This document shows, one piece after another, positions 34,901 through 39,189 of a DNA stretch of 39,189 bases. The position numbers and the translations under genes were made by a program. Every line of letters starts with the position of its first letter. The stretch's first letter is position 1. The stretch is taken from NCBI GenBank assembly GCA_902784305.1, contig CACZUK010000035.1:1-39189 (forward strand). Direction: 5' to 3'. Under the pieces are notes generated by a model, which saw only the letters and a program-made list of their open reading frames with translations, had not been told where the DNA came from and made no database searches. Source of the DNA: Oscillospiraceae bacterium. GTDB lineage: Bacteria; Bacillota; Clostridia; Oscillospirales; Oscillospiraceae.

Positions 34901-35088
34901 TCCGGCTCCTCTTCGGACTGCTCTTCGCTCTCCTCCGGCGCGGCGGGGGCGGATTCTGTCTCCTCCGCCGTGGTGACCTCCGCCGCGGGCGCGGACGGCT
35001 CCTCCTCCACTTCCGCTGCCAGCGCGCCGCCGCACAGACAGCTCAGCGCCATGGACATGGCAAGAATCAATGCCAGCAGTTTTTTCAT
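31969..35088 (-). CDS. Secreted surface protein with two Tp47-like repeats and C-terminal Ig-like repeats
   Basis: A 1039-residue exported protein. Signal peptide MKKLLALILAMSMALSCLCGG, then about 110 residues of Glu/Asp/Ala/Ser/Pro low complexity as a stalk. Two homologous repeats follow (about 136-375 and 378-625), each opening YVYALMNIPYGAFYKAE, then VDAVSSATKNK or VDVVSSATASK, and later SYGLRHVTEIWRNG. By eye they match the Tp47 (Treponema 47-kDa) domain-like proteins of gut Clostridia. A beta-rich section precedes three Ig-like repeats (starting about 798, 879, 961; SSSNKKVVTVNGSGLVTI). The C terminus is Lys-rich, with no LPXTG or SLH motif. ATG 35088 is chosen over 35097 because AAAGGAAAGG overlaps the latter. 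It has a perfect promoter with two operators. The function is unknown; the family has been linked to penicillin binding only in Treponema. Confidence 0.78.
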   Translation of the reverse strand: MKKLLALILAMSMALSCLCGGALAAEVEEEPSAPAAEVTTAEETESAPAAPEESEEQSEEEPEADPEDGEESAQADEAEADPELSEEEPESDADAAPAESPSEADADEEPSESQADADAQPGDSQAEVDSLSAQSEEYVYALMNIPYGAFYKAEGVDNQVDAVSSATKNKTRTGSLAAGSYHVNSDGTDITGVIFPVKVKQSDLTGCTQITDQSSVTISVTNRGNTTETTYSGKDALFEAPSCAYYSLGSTLPGDYTAYKEATLTNGVWSFGAVQGAAVQNVSNASAAVDPAGHHTDVEILVSGPTLANESVSGAIVTTSEGKSYGLRHVTEIWRNGYSIGWNYNQPGFGELTGKTITGLTYITQKAVYSMAVNVRVPEYVYALMNIPYGAFYKAELAENSVDVVSSATASKSRNKGLAGGSYHEAASQGIDGVVYPVKVDKASLAGLTQVTDDTSVTMTYNNRGTQMTDTLTGQAALMEAPSYAYYLLSDTPVRSKAATLTNGVWSFGKVSGRSTPSTAELTITTGGHHTYYEFDGPDVLAEGEVLCGAVLTTTGGQTYGLRHVTEIWRNGLQLGWDEADGYEGLSGKTIKTIKYFTRDNVYEVSTNLYVPVNSGAVLSVENAAVDSGMAAVTLNAPDDFQPVYAVLGLDGAAVSNGKLSFTAPAAPGSYTMTVTDTSGKYAPVSASFVLTTTAQPAAYDSASKSLKAASGTAAADFTAYLGKISKVTVDGTDYNATGRGAVKLIDTATGTIDTAAAPFAEKKAYSVVVTAVGYSNDLRFTLDLSPAQPKPQPQQQTITAANVTKVFGSAPFSLGAKAQTKLSYSSSNKKVVTVNGSGLVTIQGAGSAKITITAAATDRWKAATKTITVTITKASQTVTAKDVTKVFGSKAFSLGASAQTALSYSSSNKKVVTVNGSGLVTIKGAGRAQITITAAATDRYQTVAKTITVVVSKAKQPLTVTPAKKALKLNKKNPQTVTLKAAKAQGKLTWTSSNKKVKVKNGKVTIPKGFKGSVKITASANGNKNYAAGKKVVTIQVK

Positions 35089-35109
35089 ACCACTCATCCT
35101 TTCCTTTTA

Positions 35110-35125
35110 ATTAGCAATCGCTAAC
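35110..35125. promoter_or_regulatory. Operator box C (ATTAG-N6-CTAAC)
   Basis: One mismatch from GTTAG-N6-CTAAC. It lies just before the ribosome site of the Tp47-like gene, as box A does for the DUF3793 gene. Confidence 0.7.
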
Positions 35126-35144
35126 CTATAAACCAAAAAGAAGA

Positions 35145-35174
35145 GGGTGACAGCCGGGTCAGCGACTGTCACCC
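35145..35174 (-). other. Attenuator-like hairpin in the Tp47-like leader
   Basis: GGGTGACAG pairs with CTGTCACCC over 9 bp with a 12-base loop. On the minus strand it is followed by CTCTTCTTTTTGG, a U-rich run like a terminator. It lies between operators D and C. Confidence 0.65.
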
Positions 35175-35191
35175 CGATGGTCTCTCAGATG

Positions 35192-35207
35192 GTTATCGTC
35201 TGCTAAC
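35192..35207. promoter_or_regulatory. Operator box D (GTTAT-N6-CTAAC)
   Basis: One mismatch from the consensus. It begins 4 bases downstream of the -10 of the Tp47-like promoter, over the start site of transcription. Confidence 0.72.
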
Positions 35208-35210
35208 TGC

Positions 35211-35239
35211 ATTGTAGCACGGGACGGCCCGGCTGTCAA
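35211..35239 (-). promoter_or_regulatory. Near-perfect sigma-A promoter of the Tp47-like gene
   Basis: On the minus strand TTGACA (35234-35239), 17-base spacer, TACAAT (35211-35216). Operator D covers the transcription start. Confidence 0.85.
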
Positions 35240-35286
35240 GCGCGGGTTTCACAGAAAACCGGAGTCTTTCACGCACCGCGGAGAAA

Positions 35287-35316
35287 GAGCGCTGCCGGAA
35301 GCATATGGCAGCGCTC
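35287..35316 (-). terminator. 10-bp hairpin after the truncated regulator
   Basis: GAGCGCTGCC pairs with GGCAGCGCTC, loop of 10. On the minus strand TTTCTCC follows, so it may be a weak terminator for the former regulator gene. Confidence 0.45.
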
Positions 35317-35318
35317 TC

Positions 35319-35430
35319 AGATTGGCATCCACCGGGCGCGGCGGCGCTCCGTGTGGGGGATTGGCGCAGCGCTAGGCATTGGGAATTGGCGCGGCGGCTC
35401 TCCGCGTTGGAGATTGGGACGGCGGTCCAC
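35319..35430. repeat. Degenerate GATTGG-containing repeats
   Basis: Four blocks begin with GATTGG or GAATTGG near 35321, 35360, 35382 and 35410, followed by GCG/GGC-rich sequence. Spacing is irregular (about 22-39) and the similarity modest. No gene. Confidence 0.35.
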
Positions 35431-35464
35431 CCGCCCGGCGTTCCCCCGCCGGAACCGTTCCGGG

Positions 35465-35608
35465 TCATCCCTCCGGCTCCGCCCGGTATTCCAGAATGTC
35501 GCCGGGCTGGCACTCCAACGCCCTGCAAATCGCGTCCAGCGTGGAAAAGCGAATGGCGCTGACCTTGCCGGTTTTCAGCTTGGGCAGGTTCACGTTGGAT
35601 GTTTTACG
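35465..35608 (-). pseudogene. Truncated XRE (Cro/CI)-type regulator, C-terminal fragment
   Basis: The minus strand codes for a 47-residue tail ending in VSAIRFSTLDAICRALECQPGDILEY, which matches the C-terminal half of small YozG-like Cro/CI repressors (about 65-75 residues). The frame is closed upstream by TAA at 35609-35611 and no start or N-terminal helix-turn-helix is found. The MITE copy 2 begins 44 bases further on, so decay may relate to that insertion. The fragment is probably not expressed. It lies in the control region between two operator-controlled genes and may once have been the local regulator. Confidence 0.8.
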
Positions 35609-35652
35609 TTAAATCTTTATCCTTAGGGCTAATCAGCCGTCCTCCCCGACTC

Positions 35653-35765
35653 AGAGGTTGTATTCACAAGTGAAGTGCGCCAGATGGACGAGCAATTTTG
35701 CCGTCAATCAAGGCAAAATTTCGCAGGAATCCTTTGTGGATTTCAACCTTGTGAATACAGCCTCT
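35653..35765. mobile_element. Palindromic MITE-like element, copy 2 (113 bp)
   Basis: Nearly identical to copy 1 (31625-31774) over its left 90 bases and the right terminal repeat, with 37 bp deleted before the right end. CTCAG occurs on both sides (35650-35654 and 35664-35668 of the boundary region), a possible 5-bp target duplication if the termini are AGG...CCT. Confidence 0.83.
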
Positions 35766-35789
35766 CAGGCCGGAGTCGGAAAAACCTGC

Positions 35790-35818
35790 TTGACACAGGA
35801 GTTAGCATATGATAACCT
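35790..35818 (+). promoter_or_regulatory. Putative sigma-A promoter of the subtilase gene
   Basis: Perfect TTGACA (35790-35795), 17-base spacer, weak TAACCT (35813-35818). Operator E fills the spacer and -10. Confidence 0.6.
35801..35816. promoter_or_regulatory. Operator box E (GTTAG-N6-ATAAC)
   Basis: One mismatch from the consensus, overlapping the -10. Confidence 0.7.
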
Positions 35819-35826
35819 AAGATAGA

Positions 35827-35842
35827 GTTAGAATCTGCTAAC
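35827..35842. promoter_or_regulatory. Operator box F (GTTAG-N6-CTAAC)
   Basis: Perfect consensus, 10 bases after box E, just downstream of the expected transcription start. Confidence 0.75.
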
Positions 35843-35866
35843 TCTTATTCTATTGTCAGCGCGTGG

Positions 35867-35987
35867 TGCAGGTGCGGGAGCGTGGAAAGCCGATTTCCGG
35901 GGGTTTTAAGGTCCATTCGGCGGCTTTTGGGTCCATTTGGCGGCTTTAAGGTCCGTTCGGCAGCATTTCCCGCTCCGGCACCCTGCA
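35867..35987 (+). other. Long-range stem in the subtilase 5' leader
   Basis: TGCAGG (35867-35872) and GGAGCG (35877-35882) pair with CCTGCA (35982-35987) and CGCTCC (35971-35976). The stem encloses the three 20-bp repeats and ends 10 bases before the GGGAGG ribosome site. Confidence 0.5.
35910..35969 (+). repeat. Three 20-bp tandem repeats in the subtilase leader
   Basis: Units start exactly at 35910, 35930 and 35950: GGTCCATTCGGCGGCTTT, then one and four substitutions in the following copies. They lie between the promoter and the ribosome site and are transcribed. Confidence 0.8.
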
Positions 35988-36009
35988 TCGCGCAGCAGGG
36001 AGGTATTCT

Positions 36010-39000
36010 ATGAGGAACAAAAAACGAAAAACCTGGCTCAGGCGGCTCGCCTGCGGCGGACTCAGCGCCGCCATGCTGTTTGCGGCCCTGCCAACGGGGT
36101 TTCAGGCCCACGCGGCGGCGGACAAGGTGCCCATCCTGCAATCGGGTAAGAACTACGGCGGCGTGCAGACCGATTCGCTGCTCAGCGCGGCCTACACCGT
36201 GGACGGCGGCTTTGTGGCCATGGGCTACTCCATGGGCACCAGCTCCGACCCCGAGTGGACCCACTCCGGCAGCGCCAGCAACAACGACGCGCTGCTGCTC
36301 AAGTTCGACATGGACCACAAGCTGCAATGGGCCAAGGCCTACGGCGGCACTGGGGTGGACGTGTTCAACAGCGTGGACGTGCTCAAGGACGGGCGCATTG
36401 CCGCGCTGGGCCGCTCCTCGTTCACCAGCAGCGACAGCCCCATCAAGGGCGTGTCCTGGTATCTGCTGCTCATCAACCCCAACGACCCGGAGGATTATGT
36501 GGACTACCGCATCGGCGGCAGCGCCGGGGACCAGGGCTACGGCGTGGCCGGCACCAGCGACGGCGGCTTCGTGGTGGCCGGGTGGACGGCCAGCGAGGCG
36601 GGCTATCTGACCCATTCCGAGGATTTGACCACCTACTCCCAGCCCGTGCAGCTCTGGCAGGGCAAAAACGGCACGGACGCCAACCTGCCCAAGCGCATCG
36701 CCCCCAAGGGCTCCGACAGCGTGGTGGTGAAGTTTGACAGAGAAGGTCAGGTGCAGTACACCGCCCTGCACAACTACGGGGTGATGGAAAACGCGTACAA
36801 CATCACCTCGCCCTCGGAGCGCCTGACGGACGTGACCGTGGACGAACACGACAACGTGTATCTGGTGGGCTACCATTCCGTGTCCAAATCCGTACAAAAT
36901 GCCGTGGTGGCCAAGCTGAACGGCTCCGACGGCTCCCTGCTCTGGCACCGCTCCGCGGGCCGGGCCAACGACAAAATGACCACCCTCGCCTCCACGGAGC
37001 TGGACAAAATCAAGGCGGAATACAACGGCGTGGCCGTGCTCAAGGACGGCTCCGTGGTGGTCTCCGGCGAGGCCGACAAGGACGCCGCCAGCGAAGAGGG
37101 CTGGCAGGTCATTGGTGCCAATGACGCCCTCTGGGTGCATTACAGCTCCAGCGGAGCCGTCCTCGGCGCCCAGTGCGTGGGCACCATCAGCTACCGCACC
37201 ACTGACGACATCGGCAGCAAGCACGCCAGCGTCACCGCCATGCCCGACGGCGGCTTCCTCTTCTCCGGCACCGCCTTCGGCGTGATGCAGGAGGACAATC
37301 TGATTGACGCGGGCTACAACTGGGGAAACTACGGCGCCCAGGACGGCGTCATGATGAAGTACAGCGCCGCAAATCAGTTGGAATGGGCCGACAACATCGG
37401 CACCCGGCAGGGCGACTGGATCAACAGCGTTCTGGTCCGGGACGACGGCGAGCTGATTGTGGTCGGGGAATCCAACGGCAAGAACGGCGCTCCCGCCTGG
37501 GGCAACAACGGCGGCATTGACGGCGTGATTGCCTGCTCCAACCTCTACCCCGACGCCTTTACCGAGTCCGTCAACACCAGCGCCGACGGAGCCGTGGTCT
37601 GGGCGGACGGCACCTATTCCGACTACGGCGACGGCCACGGCGGCGTGGACGCCATCCGGGTCAGCGCAACCGTGGAACAGGGGCGCATCGCCTCCCTGAC
37701 CGGCGAGAGCCTCAAGGAGACGGAGTCCTATTACAGCAAGGCCGCAAAGCTCTACGGCACCATCGTGGAAAAGCAGTCCACCGACGTGGATGTCATCACC
37801 CGGGCAACCATGTCCTCCAACGGCATTCTGGAGGCCACGGACAAGGCACTGGGACAGGCCGCCGCGAAGCATGTGGACGATTTGATTGCCGCCATCGAAA
37901 CCGCCGACGACAAGCTCGCCGCTACCCAGGCCGCGGTGGAGGCCTACGGCGAGCTGGGCACCTACTCCGCCAGCAAGCTGACCCGGCTGGAGCAGCTTCA
38001 GGCGGCGGCCCAGACCTACGCCGTCACCCTCTCCTCCCGGGCGGACAAGTACGAGGGCGTCAAGGAGACGCACCCGGAAAAGGGCAAAAACCTCAGGCAC
38101 AATGACACCTATTTCAAGCTCCAGAACAAATATCTCAAGGGCATCAGCGCCTCCGCGCTGGAGAAAAAGGGCCTGAACGGCGAGGGCGTCACCATCGCGG
38201 TCATTGACAGCGGCGTGACCCCCGCCCAGCAGGATTTGAACTACAGCCAGATTTTGGACGGCTGGGATTACGAGACGAACAGCTCCATGCCCGCCTCCGC
38301 TCTGGTGGATGAGGACGGACACGGCACCGCCGTCATCGGCATCCTGACCGCGAAGGCGGACAACGCCATGGGCACGGCGGGATTCTTCAGCAAGCTCAAG
38401 GTGGTTCCGCTGCGGGTGATTCCCAAGAAACAGCTGGACGACGTCTCCAGTGAGAAGGTGGCTCAGGCCATCATGGACGCGGTGGACAAGTACCATGTGG
38501 ATGTCATCACCACCAGTCTGGATGTGAAGGACACCACGGCGCTCTCCGACGCAGTGCAGCACGCCGCGGCGGAGAACGTCCTCATCACCGGCGCCTCCGG
38601 CAACAGCTCCAAGGAGGCCAACAACGGCAGCGACCCCTATGTCTACCCCGCGTCCTATGACGAGGTCATCAGCGTGGGCGCGGTGGATTTGAATCAAAAG
38701 GTGCGCGCCAGCTCCCAGAAAAACGACAGGGTCTTTGTCACCGCCCCCGGCGAGCACATCCCCGTGCTGGATCTGAGCTGGAATCACCGCTGCAAGCTGG
38801 CCGACGGCACCTCCTACGCCTCCCCCATGGTGGCCGCACTGGCCGTGGCCGCGAAGCAGTACGCCAAAGACAACAATCAGGAATTCACGTTGGAGCAGTT
38901 CAAGACCCTGCTGCAAAGCTCCAGCAAGGACGCGGGCGCGGATGGCTATGACACCTCCTACGGCCACGGCATCATCGACTGCGCCGCCTTCGTCCGGGCG

Positions 39001-39189
39001 CTGTACAACATCACCACGGACTACGCCGTCACGCTGAATCAGACCGAGCTGACGCTGACGCAGGGCGAGAGTGCCACATTGACCGCCGTTGTGACCCCCG
39101 AGGACGCGGAGAACAAAGCGGTCCTCTGGAGCAGCAGCGACGAGGGCGTGGCCACTGTGGACGAAACCGGCCTGGTCAGCGCCGTGGCA
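36010..39189 (+). CDS. Secreted propeller-like/FMN-binding/subtilisin fusion protease (partial, runs off window)
   Basis: At least 1060 residues; no stop before the window end. ATG 36010 has GGGAGG six bases ahead. Signal peptide (basic start MRNKKRKTWLRRL, hydrophobic core, cut near AHAAA). Residues about 45-530 hold repeats of the type DGGFVAMGYS/ALLLKF/GVDVFNSV, like a beta-propeller. A FMN_bind-like domain (about 547-613) has KLYGTIVEKQSTDVDVITRATMSSNGI; the ApbE-type flavinylation motif D-x-x-[ST]-x-A-T places the acceptor at Thr600, though Arg598 replaces the usual Gly/Ser. After a helical linker comes a peptidase S8 domain with Asp733 (VIDSGV), His771 (DGHGTAV), Asn in SGNSS and Ser935 (GTSYASP), all present. 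A bacterial Ig-like domain (about 1012 on) begins before the edge. Operators E and F control it. Role unknown; an extracellular redox-linked protease is inferred. Confidence 0.88.
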   Translation, partial: MRNKKRKTWLRRLACGGLSAAMLFAALPTGFQAHAAADKVPILQSGKNYGGVQTDSLLSAAYTVDGGFVAMGYSMGTSSDPEWTHSGSASNNDALLLKFDMDHKLQWAKAYGGTGVDVFNSVDVLKDGRIAALGRSSFTSSDSPIKGVSWYLLLINPNDPEDYVDYRIGGSAGDQGYGVAGTSDGGFVVAGWTASEAGYLTHSEDLTTYSQPVQLWQGKNGTDANLPKRIAPKGSDSVVVKFDREGQVQYTALHNYGVMENAYNITSPSERLTDVTVDEHDNVYLVGYHSVSKSVQNAVVAKLNGSDGSLLWHRSAGRANDKMTTLASTELDKIKAEYNGVAVLKDGSVVVSGEADKDAASEEGWQVIGANDALWVHYSSSGAVLGAQCVGTISYRTTDDIGSKHASVTAMPDGGFLFSGTAFGVMQEDNLIDAGYNWGNYGAQDGVMMKYSAANQLEWADNIGTRQGDWINSVLVRDDGELIVVGESNGKNGAPAWGNNGGIDGVIACSNLYPDAFTESVNTSADGAVVWADGTYSDYGDGHGGVDAIRVSATVEQGRIASLTGESLKETESYYSKAAKLYGTIVEKQSTDVDVITRATMSSNGILEATDKALGQAAAKHVDDLIAAIETADDKLAATQAAVEAYGELGTYSASKLTRLEQLQAAAQTYAVTLSSRADKYEGVKETHPEKGKNLRHNDTYFKLQNKYLKGISASALEKKGLNGEGVTIAVIDSGVTPAQQDLNYSQILDGWDYETNSSMPASALVDEDGHGTAVIGILTAKADNAMGTAGFFSKLKVVPLRVIPKKQLDDVSSEKVAQAIMDAVDKYHVDVITTSLDVKDTTALSDAVQHAAAENVLITGASGNSSKEANNGSDPYVYPASYDEVISVGAVDLNQKVRASSQKNDRVFVTAPGEHIPVLDLSWNHRCKLADGTSYASPMVAALAVAAKQYAKDNNQEFTLEQFKTLLQSSSKDAGADGYDTSYGHGIIDCAAFVRALYNITTDYAVTLNQTELTLTQGESATLTAVVTPEDAENKAVLWSSSDEGVATVDETGLVSAVA

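Noticed and set aside
31777..35124. Long plus-strand frame opposite the Tp47-like gene
   Set aside because: Gly/Val/Leu-rich shadow without a ribosome site or domain; the minus-strand gene has a signal peptide, repeats and promoter.
35319..35460. Short coding frames in the GATTGG repeat region
   Set aside because: Three overlapping plus frames have no ribosome site and are explained by the repeat composition.
35845..38967. Very long open frame on the minus strand (1040 codons)
   Set aside because: It lies opposite the subtilase gene, whose plus-strand frame has a signal peptide, catalytic triad and ribosome site. The minus frame has no family resemblance and arises from GC-rich codons.

Overview
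The window looks like a chromosomal segment of a GC-rich Bacillota, most likely a gut Oscillospiraceae-type Clostridia. The evidence is strong GGAGG ribosome sites, sigma-A promoters, ruvCAB followed by a sigma-H-like gene, an LTA-synthase-like enzyme, DUF3793 and DUF1304 proteins, and Tp47-like and FMN-binding surface proteins. The taxonomic call is an inference. I see no rRNA, tRNA, CRISPR array or complete insertion sequence.

Layout. 1-5.1 kb: a large c-di-GMP phosphodiesterase (EAL, two degenerate GGDEFs, REC) whose stop overlaps the start of a diguanylate cyclase; the cyclase gene is broken by two single-T losses. 5.3-5.7 kb: a DUF1304 membrane protein. 5.9-15.9 kb (minus strand): a cell-wall rhamnopolysaccharide operon, rfbA-rfbC-GT2-rfbD-wzm-wzt-GT4/GT4-LTA-synthase-like. 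It encodes dTDP-rhamnose synthesis (rfbB is missing here), glycosyltransferases, an ABC exporter and a probable glycerol-phosphate decorating enzyme. 16.5-17.3 kb: an orphan multi-pass membrane protein. 17.4-21.8 kb (minus): a polar amino-acid ABC importer followed through a hairpin by an AbgB-like M20 amidohydrolase; then RidA. 22.4-25.7 kb (plus): ruvC, ruvA, ruvB and a sigma-H-like factor, with a 38-bp tandem repeat array in the 3' UTR.

25.7-39.2 kb is the most interesting part. It carries flavodoxin, a DUF3793 protein, a pair of IrtAB/YbtPQ-like ABC half-transporters, a NapH-like membrane ferredoxin, a secreted protein with two Tp47-like repeats, and (divergent, running off the end) a secreted protein fusing a propeller-like region, an FMN-binding domain and a subtilisin. 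Three of these transcription units carry two copies each of the same 16-bp inverted repeat, GTTAG-N6-CTAAC, six in all, placed on excellent sigma-A promoters. Flavodoxin and siderophore/heme-type transporters point to an iron-responsive (DtxR/IdeR-like) or related repressor, so I propose a metal-controlled extracytosolic flavin/iron redox and uptake locus. A pair of 113/150-bp palindromic MITE-like elements brackets the Tp47-like gene, and a truncated XRE regulator lies next to one of them.

Working together: the polysaccharide operon builds and exports a surface polymer; the importer and amidohydrolase supply amino acids from the medium; the last region probably responds to metal limitation by swapping in flavodoxin and deploying surface redox, protease and transport functions. 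Gene identities are from recognised motifs and overall family resemblance by eye; no database search was run.
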